The translations under genes were made by a program, and so were the position numbers. Shown piece after piece: positions 54,115 to 63,301 of a stretch of 64,000 nucleotides of DNA. The number at the start of each line of letters is the position of its first letter. The first letter of the stretch is position 1. Source of the DNA: Corynebacterium gerontici (GTDB lineage: Bacteria > Actinomycetota > Actinomycetes > Mycobacteriales > Mycobacteriaceae); the NCBI RefSeq assembly GCF_003813985.1, contig NZ_CP033897.1:2170001-2234000 (forward strand), written 5' to 3'. The notes beneath the pieces were generated by a model. The model ran no database searches, had not been told where the DNA came from, and worked only from the letters and a program-made list of their open reading frames with translations.

Positions 54115-55323
54115 ATGGTGAATACCCCCGCCTCCGCCGCCAATTTGCTCACACTGCTGCGCGTTGCATTGCACGTAATGTTTGCCACGCTGCTCCTCTT
54201 TGCCATGATCAGTGCAATCGCCCGCGGCAATCACGTCTCCCATACCGTGTGTGTGCTCGGCACCTCGGGGCTGCTCGGGGCGCTGTATCTTTCCGGCACG
54301 GTGGTGGAAAATCGGGCAAACAAAGGGGCGATCGCTTGGGGCTTCGGACCGTGGGTGCCCGTGTGGCTTCTCAGCGTTGTCGGTGTTTGGGCGCTTGCAG
54401 TGCTGCTGAGCCCGGAGTTTATTTGGCTCATGTTTCCCCTCGTTTTCATTGTGTTGCATTGCTTCCCCGGATGGCGCGGCATTGCGGCGGTGGGGGTGCT
54501 GTGGCTGATCGCCGCTTTTCTTCCACTGATCCACAATCCCCAACTTGGTTTCGGGCAGTGGTTTGGCCCGCTCATTGGGGCGTGTTTCGCCGTCGTGATT
54601 CACCATGTGTATTCAGTGCTTAGCGCAGTCGCCGCGCGCAATGAGGCGATTGCGAAGCAACTGCTGGCCGCCCAGGAGGAACTCTCGCTGCGCCAACGGG
54701 AGGCCGGGCGAATGGAGGAACGCGAACGCCTGTCTCGCGAAATTCACGACACGGTCGCTCAAGGGTTAAGTTCCATCGTCTTGGTATCGCGTGCTGCACA
54801 GCATCAGGCCAGCGGCGACACAGCCACCCAGCTCAAGCTCATCCACGATCAGGCTCAGGAAAGCCTGGCCGAGGCGCGACGTTTTGTTCGTGATCTTGCG
54901 AGCCCCAGCAATGACGTGCCCCTCAACGTCGCCTTGGAGCAACTCGCGCAGCGTCACATGCAAACCCAGCGTGCCCTGCAACGCACCATTGACATTCGAG
55001 TGGTGACGGTTGGAGGCACCAACACAAGCGTCCCGGAACCGATTGCCCGCACGGCACTGCGCGTGGCGCAAGAGGGGGTGCAGAACGTGATCAAGCACTC
55101 CGATGCCACCAAGGCAGTGCTCACTCTTGGGCTATGGGATCATGAGCTGAGCTTAGACATCGTCGATAACGGCCACAGCAGCACTGCATCTGCGCCGGGG
55201 GAGGGGTTTGGTCTAGAGGGCATGCGGCAGCGCGTGGAGCTGGTAGCCGGCGAGCTCAATTTTGAGGCAACCGCCCAGGGCAGCACGCTGGCATGTCGGC
55301 TGCCTTTAACAAGCAAGCACTAA
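54115..55323 (+). CDS. chrS: Heme-sensing histidine kinase ChrS
   Basis: The 402-residue NarX/DesK-class kinase has an N-terminal membrane sensor with about six helices (residues 8-175), a dimerisation helix with the phospho-accepting His in LSREIHDTVAQGLSS, and an ATPase domain with the N-box QNVIKHSDA, DNG and GFGLEGMRQRV. It is divergent from hrtBA and directly upstream of the response regulator. No Shine-Dalgarno is visible, so the transcript may be leaderless. ChrS is known to sense heme and activate hrtBA. Confidence 0.88.
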   Translation: MVNTPASAANLLTLLRVALHVMFATLLLFAMISAIARGNHVSHTVCVLGTSGLLGALYLSGTVVENRANKGAIAWGFGPWVPVWLLSVVGVWALAVLLSPEFIWLMFPLVFIVLHCFPGWRGIAAVGVLWLIAAFLPLIHNPQLGFGQWFGPLIGACFAVVIHHVYSVLSAVAARNEAIAKQLLAAQEELSLRQREAGRMEERERLSREIHDTVAQGLSSIVLVSRAAQHQASGDTATQLKLIHDQAQESLAEARRFVRDLASPSNDVPLNVALEQLAQRHMQTQRALQRTIDIRVVTVGGTNTSVPEPIARTALRVAQEGVQNVIKHSDATKAVLTLGLWDHELSLDIVDNGHSSTASAPGEGFGLEGMRQRVELVAGELNFEATAQGSTLACRLPLTSKH

Positions 55324-55333
55324 ACTGACACCC

Positions 55334-55942
55334 ATGATCCGCGTCATGCTTATCGACGACCACCCCGTGGTTCGCGCCGGTCTGCGCGCAATCCTGGACA
55401 GTTTTCCCGACATCACCGTCACCGCAGAGGCCAGTAATGGTGCAGGCGTGACGCCTGAGACCACCAAAGACATTGACGTGGTGGTGACTGATATTCAGAT
55501 GCCCGAAGTGGATGGCATTACGCTCACTCGTTCGCTGGTGCAGGCGGGCGGACCTCCGGTATTGATCTTGACAACGTATGACACGCAGGCGGATATCGTT
55601 GCCGCCGTGGAGGCCGGTGCCATGGGATATTTGCTCAAGGATGCTCCCGAGACGGCGTTGCATGATGCGGTCGTGGCGACGTCAAAACGCCAAAGAACAC
55701 TGGCACCAGAGGTTGCAAATGCCCTAATGCAACGGGTTGCAAAGCCGCAGCAGGCGCTTTCTGCTCGGGAAATTGAAATTCTGCGGGAGCTTGCTAGCGG
55801 TGCCACCAATAAGGAATTGGCTGCGCAACTGTTCATTTCTCAGGCGACCGTGAAGACTCACCTGGTGCATATTTATTCCAAGTTGGGCGTGAGTAACCGC
55901 ACTGAAGCCATCACGAAGGCGCGGGAACAACGCCTCATTTAA
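55334..55942 (+). CDS. chrA: Response regulator ChrA
   Basis: The 202-residue NarL-type regulator has the receiver acidic pair IDDHPVV, phospho-accepting Asp in VVTDIQMPEVDG near residue 53, the conserved Thr/Lys (TTYD, LLKD), and a LuxR-type helix-turn-helix (LSAREIEILRELASGATNKELA ... VKTHL). It starts 10 bp after chrS. It is expected to bind the hrtB-chrS intergenic region. Confidence 0.9.
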   Translation: MIRVMLIDDHPVVRAGLRAILDSFPDITVTAEASNGAGVTPETTKDIDVVVTDIQMPEVDGITLTRSLVQAGGPPVLILTTYDTQADIVAAVEAGAMGYLLKDAPETALHDAVVATSKRQRTLAPEVANALMQRVAKPQQALSAREIEILRELASGATNKELAAQLFISQATVKTHLVHIYSKLGVSNRTEAITKAREQRLI

Positions 55943-56012
55943 CACTGCGCGCAATATTGTTTCTCTGAAATTTTTTTACAAGAAAGTTGGCGTGAGGGGT
56001 TGCGGGGTTCGT

Positions 56013-56045
56013 TCATGTGTTCTATCATCGGGTTAGAACACATGA
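56013..56045. promoter_or_regulatory. 12-bp inverted repeat with LexA-box-like halves upstream of HNH gene
   Basis: TCATGTGTTCTA and TAGAACACATGA are perfect complements around a 9-bp spacer. Each arm with its flank resembles the actinobacterial SOS box TCGAACACATGTTCGA (about 13 of 16 positions). The repeat ends 18 bp before the HNH gene start. Confidence 0.6.
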
Positions 56046-56062
56046 TCCATCGGGGAGGGGAA

Positions 56063-57121
56063 ATGCTCGCTTACTACCGTCGCTGCGATATGCGCGATCC
56101 AGCGTGCCGTCGCCAACGCAAACTGCTGAAAGACGAGTTCAATTTCTGGGCGGAATACGTGCCCTCTGAGCCCGGCTATGCGTTTGAATGCGCGGCGCTG
56201 GACCTCGCCTTCAGCCTCCAACATTCCAAGGATTACGTACTGTCAAGGCTGTGGGCAATCTACATTCTGCGTCAGTTGCCCCAGCTCAGCGCATTGCAGG
56301 CATCGCTGTGGCACCTAGACTTTCCACGGCTCATGGCAATCGGCCACGCCTTGTCAGCGGTGCCGGAAACTGAGATGCCCCGCTTTGATGATCTGCTGGC
56401 CAGGTTCCTTCATCCCAAAAAGCAAGACGAATCAGTACCATCAGCGCGGCAAATTCGGCGGCTCCTACGCCAGCAATTTGATCCCGAGCCTGAACCACCG
56501 CAGCCCCTGGAATCGCTCTACAGTTACCCGGTGGCACCGGGATGGGCATGCCTGGAGATGGTCAGCAGCGAGGGCGCGATTGAAACCATCCGGGAGGCCA
56601 TCAACACACTGGCTCAGCAGCAGGATTGCACGAAAGCCCAAGCGCTGCTGAAAATGGCATTGGGGGAGACGCCGAAGATCACCATCAACGTGTACCGGAA
56701 TGAACGCAGTACAGAAATCACCACAGCCGGGGGAGAGCGCTTCAATAGCCAAGACCTTGAAGTCCTCGCTGATCGAGCACATGAACGGCAACTAGCAACA
56801 GACGTTGAAGCCCGAGGATACCGTTTCCCGCCCTCGATGCGTGCGGCCATTATCGCCCGCGACGCGCACTGCCGCTTCCCGGACTGCGAAATATCCGCGC
56901 AATGGTGCGATATTGACCACGTCATTCCCTATGCCCTAGGCGGGCCGACGAGCATGAGCAATGCCCAACTGCTGTGCAGGCACCATCACAACCTCAAAAC
57001 CGAGCGAAAAGTCTTCTGCCGTTCAGATGGCGAAGGGAATATCACCTGGTGGACCTCCAGTGGAAAACGCATCACCACCACACCGGCTGGTGTTTTGAGC
57101 GACGCCACCGAACCGCCTTAA
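56063..57121 (+). CDS. HNH endonuclease-domain protein (DUF222/13E12-like)
   Basis: The 352-residue protein has a helical N-terminal DUF222-like region and a C-terminal HNH module: ARDAHCRFPDCEISAQW, CDIDHVIPYALGG and LCRHHHNLKT, with zinc Cys pairs and the catalytic His. Such proteins are multicopy in corynebacteria and mycobacteria, and several mycobacterial ones are DNA-damage-induced. Their biological role is unsettled. ATG 56063 follows GGGGAGGGG; earlier ATGs fall in the inverted repeat. Confidence 0.82.
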   Translation: MLAYYRRCDMRDPACRRQRKLLKDEFNFWAEYVPSEPGYAFECAALDLAFSLQHSKDYVLSRLWAIYILRQLPQLSALQASLWHLDFPRLMAIGHALSAVPETEMPRFDDLLARFLHPKKQDESVPSARQIRRLLRQQFDPEPEPPQPLESLYSYPVAPGWACLEMVSSEGAIETIREAINTLAQQQDCTKAQALLKMALGETPKITINVYRNERSTEITTAGGERFNSQDLEVLADRAHERQLATDVEARGYRFPPSMRAAIIARDAHCRFPDCEISAQWCDIDHVIPYALGGPTSMSNAQLLCRHHHNLKTERKVFCRSDGEGNITWWTSSGKRITTTPAGVLSDATEPP

Positions 57122-57159
57122 GCGTATTCTCGGACATAGTCGAAGCGAAAGGTGTGGTT

Positions 57160-58152
57160 ATGAAAAAGCTCATCAATAGCCCGAAAGACGTGGTGCGCGA
57201 AAGTGTGGAGGGCTTCGTTGCCGCCCACACCCAAGTTGAAGCGCAATACGACCCAATCGTGGTCCACCGCAGTGAGCCAAAGGCCCACGGCAAGGTCGGC
57301 CTGGTATCCGGCGGCGGCTCCGGGCACGAACCTCTGCATGCTGGCTATGTGGGCTCTGGCATGCTCGACGCCGCTGTGCCCGGCCCAGTATTCACTTCAC
57401 CAACCCCAGATCCAATCCTTGCGGCAGCAAAACTTGCCGATCACGGTGCCGGGGTGGTGTTCATTGTGAAGAACTACACCGGCGACGTGCTCAACTTCGA
57501 TACCGCAGCGGAACTCGCCGAGTTCGAAGACATCGAAGTGCGCCAAGTCATCGTCAACGACGACGTTGCCGTGGAAGATTCCCTCTACACCGCAGGTCGG
57601 CGCGGTGTTGCGGGCACCGTGCTGGTGGAAAAACTTGCCGGAGCGGCAGCGGAGCGCGGCGATTCCCTCGATCAAGTAGTCGAGGTAGCCGAAAAAGCGG
57701 TAGCCAACGTGCGCTCCATGGGTGTTGCTTTGAGCGCTTGCACAGTCCCCCACGTTGGCAAGCCATCCTTTGACCTCGAAGATGATGAGGTAGAAATCGG
57801 CATCGGTATCCACGGCGAACCGGGCCGCAAACGCATCCCAATGAGCAGCGCCGATTCCATCACAGACCAACTGCTCGATCCGATCCTCGCGGACATGAAC
57901 CTCCAAGCCTCAGACCGCGTCATCGCGCTGGTCAACGGTATGGGCGGCACCCCATCGAGCGAGCTCTACATCGTCTACCGCCGCCTCGCGCAACGCCTGG
58001 AAGATCTGAACATCCACATCGCGCGCGGGCTCGTGGGCAATTTCGTCACCAGCCTCGAAATGCAGGGCGCCTCACTGACCCTCATGAAAGTGGACGACGC
58101 CATGCTCGAGCTTTTCGACGCCCCCTACGACACCCCAATGAAAGGACTCTAA
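57160..58152 (+). CDS. dhaK: Dihydroxyacetone kinase subunit DhaK
   Basis: The 330-residue subunit binds dihydroxyacetone covalently through a His (IGIHGEPG near residue 220) and has GLVSGGGSGHEPLHAG and VKNYTGDVLNF. It works with DhaL and the phosphotransferase DhaM. An exact AGCTTTTCGACG (58109-58120) encodes ELFDA near the C terminus. The gene begins 38 bp after the HNH gene and is the first of dhaKLM. Confidence 0.95.
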   Translation: MKKLINSPKDVVRESVEGFVAAHTQVEAQYDPIVVHRSEPKAHGKVGLVSGGGSGHEPLHAGYVGSGMLDAAVPGPVFTSPTPDPILAAAKLADHGAGVVFIVKNYTGDVLNFDTAAELAEFEDIEVRQVIVNDDVAVEDSLYTAGRRGVAGTVLVEKLAGAAAERGDSLDQVVEVAEKAVANVRSMGVALSACTVPHVGKPSFDLEDDEVEIGIGIHGEPGRKRIPMSSADSITDQLLDPILADMNLQASDRVIALVNGMGGTPSSELYIVYRRLAQRLEDLNIHIARGLVGNFVTSLEMQGASLTLMKVDDAMLELFDAPYDTPMKGL

Positions 58153-58779
58153 ATGACTTTGGGAACCCAATGGGCTCTGGATTGGATCCACGCCTGCGCG
58201 GAGGCTGCGTCCGCGAACCGGGAACTGCTCATCGATCTCGACCGTGCCATCGGCGATGCAGACCACGGTGAAAACCTCGACCGTGGTTTCCAGGCGGTGG
58301 TGGAAAAGCTCGATCAGCAGCAACCGAACACCCCTGGCGAAGTGCTCAAAACCACAGCGCAGGTGCTTATTTCCACCGTGGGGGGAGCTTCGGGGCCACT
58401 GCTGGGCACAGCATTTCTCCGCGCTTCCAAGGTAGCCGGCGATGGCGAGATCGATAGTGACGGTGTAGTGGCGCTGCTGCAAGCTGCGCTCGACGGAATT
58501 CAGCAACGCGGCAAAGCCCAAGAAGGAGAAAAGACGATGGTGGATGCCTGGGCACCAGCAGTCCACGCGGCATCAATCGCCTCTGGCTCACCAGCCGAAC
58601 TCTTGGCCATTGCCGCAGGGGCAGCCGAAGCAGGCGCGGACGCCACCACCGACATGGTGGCGAGCAAGGGGCGCGCCTCATATTTAGGCGAACGCTCAAA
58701 GGGGCACAAGGATCCCGGCGCTACCTCCTCCGCTTTGCTGATTGAAGCTGCAGCCCGGACGGCTCAGGAGGCGCAATGA
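58153..58779 (+). CDS. dhaL: Dihydroxyacetone kinase subunit DhaL
   Basis: The 208-residue ADP-binding subunit passes phosphate from DhaM to dihydroxyacetone. It has IGDADHGENLDRGF with the Mg-binding Asp residues, GGASGPLLGTAF, and TKGRASYLGERSKGHKDPGA-like ending (SKGRASYLGERSKGHKDPG). Its ATG follows the dhaK stop directly, and dhaM overlaps its end by 4 bp. Confidence 0.95.
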   Translation: MTLGTQWALDWIHACAEAASANRELLIDLDRAIGDADHGENLDRGFQAVVEKLDQQQPNTPGEVLKTTAQVLISTVGGASGPLLGTAFLRASKVAGDGEIDSDGVVALLQAALDGIQQRGKAQEGEKTMVDAWAPAVHAASIASGSPAELLAIAAGAAEAGADATTDMVASKGRASYLGERSKGHKDPGATSSALLIEAAARTAQEAQ

Positions 58780-59408
58780 GCGTAGGCATAGTGCTCGTCT
58801 CTCACTCTAAACGTTTGGCGGAAGGTCTGCGTGAACTTGCACAGCAGATGGCTCCGGACGTCACCATCATCGCCGCCGGTGGCATCGACGGCGGGATCGG
58901 GACTTCCTACGACCGCATTGAACAGGCAGTGGATCCATTGCTGGCGGAGGGTCGAGAGGTTCTGCTGCTGAGCGATCTCGGTTCGGCAACCATGACCGTC
59001 GAGATGATCGTGGACTTCCACGAAGGCGAAGCGATTCGCTTTGTCAACGCACCCTTCGTCGAAGGCGCCGTTGCCGCGGCGGTAGCAGCGCAGCAAGGCG
59101 AAGATCTCAACGCCACTGCTCAGGCCGCCTTGGAGGCGCTCAACAGTTTCACCGTGGAATCAGCTTCGGGTGGCGCTGCGTATTCCAGGCAGGCTGTGGT
59201 CGCGGACGCTGCCGGTTTACATGCACGCCCTGCGGCGCGGATCGCGGAGTTGGTTGGCGATTCTCAGGTGTGCATCAACGGCGTTGATGCCTCCAGCGCG
59301 CTGATGGTGATGGGGCTCGGCATTGGCGCTGGTGAAACAGTAGAGGTGAGCGGGGATCGCGAGGCGGTGGATCACCTCGCCGACGCTATTGAACATGGAC
59401 TGGATTAG
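58776..59408 (+). CDS. dhaM: PTS-dependent dihydroxyacetone kinase phosphotransferase DhaM (EIIA-HPr)
   Basis: The 210-residue protein has an EIIA-Man-type domain (residues 1-125, phospho-His in LVSHSKRLAEG, then GGIDGGIGTSYDRI and LLSDLGSATM) and an HPr-like domain (about 135-210, phospho-His in DAAGLHARPAARIAE). No enzyme I part is present, so phosphate must come from the general PTS. It ends the dhaKLM operon. Confidence 0.92.
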   Translation: MSVGIVLVSHSKRLAEGLRELAQQMAPDVTIIAAGGIDGGIGTSYDRIEQAVDPLLAEGREVLLLSDLGSATMTVEMIVDFHEGEAIRFVNAPFVEGAVAAAVAAQQGEDLNATAQAALEALNSFTVESASGGAAYSRQAVVADAAGLHARPAARIAELVGDSQVCINGVDASSALMVMGLGIGAGETVEVSGDREAVDHLADAIEHGLD

Positions 59409-59478
59409 CGCGCCTCGTGTAGTTTCACATCCCAAGCAGTTATTCTGAAGAAACATTCCTCAAGTCTTGGAGATGCCC

Positions 59479-60918
59479 ATGAAACTTCGCGCCCTCGCTA
59501 TCGGCCTTGCCGCCGGAACTGCCTTCACCGTCCTACCCATCGCCAACGCTCAGCCAGCCGATTCCATCAGCGATCAACGGATCCCGCTGGGGGAGGGGGC
59601 GCTGCTGGGCACTGTGCCCGGTTCGCCCCTCGGCGGCTCATCTTTCGAGCGGGACGCGAACTTCGGCCAGCGTTTCTACGATTTCAATGGTGACCTAGGC
59701 GCTTTTCAGCCGGGCGACATCATCCGCTCTCGCACGCTCCAGTACCACGTCCTCGGCGTTCCCACCCCGTTGCGCGTGGTGCAACTGCTGTACAAAACTT
59801 CCGACGCCAACGGCGCACCGCAGGCCAACGTCACCTCCATCGCCATTCCAAATAATTTCAATGGCAGCATGGTGAGTTACCACTCTGTGTACGACTCCCT
59901 CAATCCCGAGCATTCCCCTTCACGCGCGATCGCTGGCAATGTGTCTTTGGGTACGGCTTCCATGGGAGTTGAAACAGCGTTCTTCGCGAACCTGCTCAAT
60001 CAGGGGTATGCCATGGCCTTGCCGGATATCGAAGGGCCGGAGGCGCGTTTCGCCGTGGGCCCCGAGTATGGGCGTGTCACGCTCGACGGCCTGCGCGCCG
60101 CGATGCGCTCAGGGGAGCTACCGAAGGACGTTCAGATCGCGATGATGGGGTATTCGGGCGGCAGCATCGCAACGAGCTGGGCTGCGGCTCTTGCCCCCGA
60201 ATTCGCCCCAGACGTCAACGAGCACCTCATCGGCGCCGCTATGGGCGGCGTGCTGGTGGCTCCAGCCAATAACATTGGCTACATCGACGGCTCCCCGGTG
60301 TGGGCAGGCATTTCCGCAATGACCATCGTTGGCGTGTCCCGCGCCATCCCCGGCTTCGATCTCACTCCGTACCTAAACGATTATGGCGTGCGTATCCTCG
60401 CCAGCGTCAATCGTGCCTCCATCGCCGAAGTTGAGGGGCAATATGGTGGGCTGCGCTGGGTCGATATGGCAAAGCCCCAGTATCAAAAACCCTTCTCCAT
60501 TCCCGAATTCGTTGCAGTCGTGAACAGCCTGAACATCGGCCTCCAACCAAATCCAAGCATTCCGCTGCAGATTTGGCAGTCCACTGGTGGGCAAAACGAA
60601 GGCACGATCCCGGGCGAGGAGGGGCTTGGCGACGGCGTCATGTTGGAAAACGACGTCCGTGGCCTCGCCACGAAGTACTGCGAGTCAGGACTCACGGTTG
60701 AGTACATTTCCGATCCCACCATTTCCCACACGCCTGGCATTGCTAAGTGGGCGATGATCGCGAATCCGTGGCTAGAAAATCGCCTCCAGGGCAAACCTGC
60801 TCCGAACAATTGCGGGACGTATCCAGCAGGAACTGTGTTTGCCCCGGTTGAAGTGCAGCCAAAGGCCGAGCCGATCGATCCCGGCCCAGCCCAGGGGTCA
60901 GCGGCGCTTCGCTTCTAG
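59479..60918 (+). CDS. Secreted lipase (LIP family)
   Basis: The 479-residue protein has a Sec signal peptide (MKLRALAIGLAAGTAFTVLP, cleaved after ANA), then an alpha/beta-hydrolase with the nucleophile motif GYSGGS near residue 220. It has DIEGPEARFAVGPEYG and a C-terminal SHTPGIAKWA with the likely catalytic His. It resembles corynebacterial secreted triacylglycerol lipases, which release fatty acids for these often lipophilic bacteria. ATG 59479 has GGAG 7 nt upstream. Confidence 0.85.
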   Translation: MKLRALAIGLAAGTAFTVLPIANAQPADSISDQRIPLGEGALLGTVPGSPLGGSSFERDANFGQRFYDFNGDLGAFQPGDIIRSRTLQYHVLGVPTPLRVVQLLYKTSDANGAPQANVTSIAIPNNFNGSMVSYHSVYDSLNPEHSPSRAIAGNVSLGTASMGVETAFFANLLNQGYAMALPDIEGPEARFAVGPEYGRVTLDGLRAAMRSGELPKDVQIAMMGYSGGSIATSWAAALAPEFAPDVNEHLIGAAMGGVLVAPANNIGYIDGSPVWAGISAMTIVGVSRAIPGFDLTPYLNDYGVRILASVNRASIAEVEGQYGGLRWVDMAKPQYQKPFSIPEFVAVVNSLNIGLQPNPSIPLQIWQSTGGQNEGTIPGEEGLGDGVMLENDVRGLATKYCESGLTVEYISDPTISHTPGIAKWAMIANPWLENRLQGKPAPNNCGTYPAGTVFAPVEVQPKAEPIDPGPAQGSAALRF

Positions 60919-60922
60919 CGAA

Positions 60923-60938
60923 TGTTTCACGTGAAACT
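60923..60938. promoter_or_regulatory. parS-like centromere site
   Basis: TGTTTCACGTGAAACT matches the ParB-binding consensus TGTTTCACGTGAAACA at 15 of 16 positions. It overlaps the stop codon of the DUF1846 gene and lies between convergent genes. In C. glutamicum parS sites cluster near the origin. Confidence 0.9.
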
Positions 60939-62427
60939 AACGCTTTTGGTAGAGCTTCTTCTGCTGGAACTTCGGGTCTGAGGTCACCAGCACACCCAAA
61001 TTGCGGAAGATACCCTCATCCACGGAGCCAAGAATGGTCGTGGTGTGGACGTCGCAGCCGCGCAGGTTCTTGATCTGTTCCAGCGCGCGCTCGGCGTCCT
61101 CATTCGTTTCCGCAGAGGTGGACAGAGCGATGAGCACCTCGTCGGTGTGCAATCGCGGATTCCGGCTGCCCAGGTGCATCGTTTTCAGCCGCTGGATCGG
61201 CTCAATCGAGCCGGGGGAGAGCAGGTGCACATCGTCGAGTCCAGCAAGGTGCTTCAGCGCATTCAGCAGCATCGCAGCGGAACAACCAAGCAGCTCACTT
61301 GTGCGACCGGTGATGATGGTGCCGTCGTGAAGCTCGATCGCCGAGCCGGGTTCGCCAGTGCTCTGAGCAACCTCGCGTGCGGGAGCCACAACCCGGCGCT
61401 CCGAGGTCTTGATACCCGCCTTCGCCATCACGATCGCGGCGCGATCAGACTGAGTCGAGTCGGTACCGGCCTTCGCCTCATCAACCAGCGCCTTAAAGTA
61501 ACGGCGAATGATCTCCTGCTCTGCGGCTTCGCGGCAGGCAGCATCGTCGGAAATGCAATTGCCCGCCATATTCACGCCCATATCAGTGGGCGATTGGTAG
61601 GGGGAGGAACCAGTCAGACGCTCCAGCAGCGTTTTCAGCAGAGGGAATGCCTCCACGTCGCGGTTGTAATTCACTGTCTGCTCGCCATAGGCCGCAAGGT
61701 GGAAGGAATCGATAATGTTGGCGTCGTTCAGATCTACCGTCGCCGCCTCATACGCCAGGTTCACCGGGTGCTCCAGCGGAAGATTCCAGATCGGGAATGT
61801 CTCAAACTTGGCATATCCTGAGGCCACACCGCGCTGATGCTCGTGGTAAATCTGCGAAAGGCAGGTGGCGAGCTTGCCGGAACCCGGACCCGGCGCCGTC
61901 ACCACCACCAAGTCGCGGGTGGTAGCGGCGTACTCATTACGGCCAAAGCCCTGCTCACTGACCACAAAGTCCTGGTCCGTCGGGTAGCCGGGGATCACTC
62001 GATGGCGCGCAACGTGAACGCCCAGGCGCTCCAGGCGTTCAATGAAGGCCATGGCGAGGCGGTTATCGTCATCGAGTTGAGTAATCACCACATGCTCCGC
62101 CAAGAATCCACGATCGCGGAACACGTCAATTAGGCGAAGAACATCGTCCTCATATGAGATACCCAGATCGGCGCGGATTTTGTGGCGTTCCAGATCTTTG
62201 GCGTTAATGCAGACGAGGATCTCTACTTCATCGCGGATGCGGTCGAGCATGGCGATTTTGTTATCCGGTGTGAATCCCGGCAGCACACGGGATGCGTGCA
62301 TGTCGTCGAAAAGCTTGCCTCCCATCTCGAGGTAGAGCTTGCCGCCAAGTTCCTCGCGGCGGGCCTTGATGTGCTGAGACTGCAGCTCAATGTACTTTTC
62401 GCGGTCGAAACCGATTCGGTATGCCAT
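60937..62427 (-). CDS. DUF1846 family protein
   Basis: The 496-residue protein begins [20 protein letters not shown] and contains [41 protein letters not shown] and [16 protein letters not shown], all typical of DUF1846, a family with a solved structure but no settled function. The PGSGK stretch may bind a nucleotide. The AGCTTTTCGACG at 62304-62315 encodes the KLFDD part. It shares a 37-bp promoter region with divergent panB. Confidence 0.88.
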   Translation of the reverse strand: MAYRIGFDREKYIELQSQHIKARREELGGKLYLEMGGKLFDDMHASRVLPGFTPDNKIAMLDRIRDEVEILVCINAKDLERHKIRADLGISYEDDVLRLIDVFRDRGFLAEHVVITQLDDDNRLAMAFIERLERLGVHVARHRVIPGYPTDQDFVVSEQGFGRNEYAATTRDLVVVTAPGPGSGKLATCLSQIYHEHQRGVASGYAKFETFPIWNLPLEHPVNLAYEAATVDLNDANIIDSFHLAAYGEQTVNYNRDVEAFPLLKTLLERLTGSSPYQSPTDMGVNMAGNCISDDAACREAAEQEIIRRYFKALVDEAKAGTDSTQSDRAAIVMAKAGIKTSERRVVAPAREVAQSTGEPGSAIELHDGTIITGRTSELLGCSAAMLLNALKHLAGLDDVHLLSPGSIEPIQRLKTMHLGSRNPRLHTDEVLIALSTSAETNEDAERALEQIKNLRGCDVHTTTILGSVDEGIFRNLGVLVTSDPKFQQKKLYQKR

Positions 62428-62464
62428 GGACCTTGATCCTATCAAGAGGCTTATACTTTCACCC

Positions 62465-63301
62465 ATGTCAGCTTATGGAAGCTCCGAAACCCCAGCGCCC
62501 AAACGATTGCGTACGCGCCACATTCAGGCAATGAAGGCCGAAGGACGTCCGATCAGCGCCCTCACCAGCTATGACGCTCTGAGCGCCAAGATCTTCGCCG
62601 AAGCCGGCGTCGACATTCTGCTCGTCGGCGATTCAGCGGCGAATGTGGTGTTAGGCCGCCAATCCACACTTGAGATGTCCGTGGATGAAATGGTGATGCT
62701 TGGCCGAGCCGTCGCCGCTGCCGCCCCCAGGCCGCTCGTGGTGGTGGACCTGCCTTTCGGTTCCTATGAAGTATCCACGCAGCAAGGTGTGGGCACCGCC
62801 ATCGAATTGATGAAACGCACCGGCGCAGACGCGGTGAAGCTCGAGGGTGATAGGCCCGAGCTGATTAGCGCGGTCGTCAACGCGGGCATTCCCGTGATGG
62901 CGCACCTCGGCTTCACGCCCCAGTCCGAACACGCCCTCGGTGGCTTTGTGGTGCAAGGCAAGGGCGAGGCCGGCCAAGATTTGCTTCGCTCGGCGCGCTC
63001 GGTGCAAGACGCCGGGGCCTTCGCCGTCGTGTTGGAGATGGTGCCCCAGGAAATCGCCCGCGAAATCACCCAAACGCTCGACATCCCAACTATCGGCATC
63101 GGCGCGGGCAATGGCACCGATGGGCAGATCCTCGTGTGGACCGACGCCTTCGGACTCGGGCGGGGACGTGCCCCTAGGTTTGTTCGCCGTTTCGCCGACG
63201 TAGCCTCCGTGTTGGAGGACGCCGCGCGCAAATACGTGCAAAGCGTGGGCGATCGGAGCTTCCCGGCTGAAGCTGAATCTTTTAGCGATGGGGGCAAATA
63301 A
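62465..63301 (+). CDS. panB: 3-methyl-2-oxobutanoate hydroxymethyltransferase PanB
   Basis: This is the first step of pantothenate synthesis, making ketopantoate. The 278-residue TIM-barrel has [25 protein letters not shown] with the Mg-binding Asp residues, [25 protein letters not shown] and the catalytic Glu in [10 protein letters not shown]. The stop overlaps the panC ATG by one base (TAATG). Confidence 0.95.
   Translation: MSAYGSSETPAPKRLRTRHIQAMKAEGRPISALTSYDALSAKIFAEAGVDILLVGDSAANVVLGRQSTLEMSVDEMVMLGRAVAAAAPRPLVVVDLPFGSYEVSTQQGVGTAIELMKRTGADAVKLEGDRPELISAVVNAGIPVMAHLGFTPQSEHALGGFVVQGKGEAGQDLLRSARSVQDAGAFAVVLEMVPQEIAREITQTLDIPTIGIGAGNGTDGQILVWTDAFGLGRGRAPRFVRRFADVASVLEDAARKYVQSVGDRSFPAEAESFSDGGK

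Noticed and set aside
2161..62315. AGCTTTTCGACG as a KOPS or Chi sequence
   Set aside because: Those words are strongly polarised along a replichore; here six copies face each way in 64 kb.
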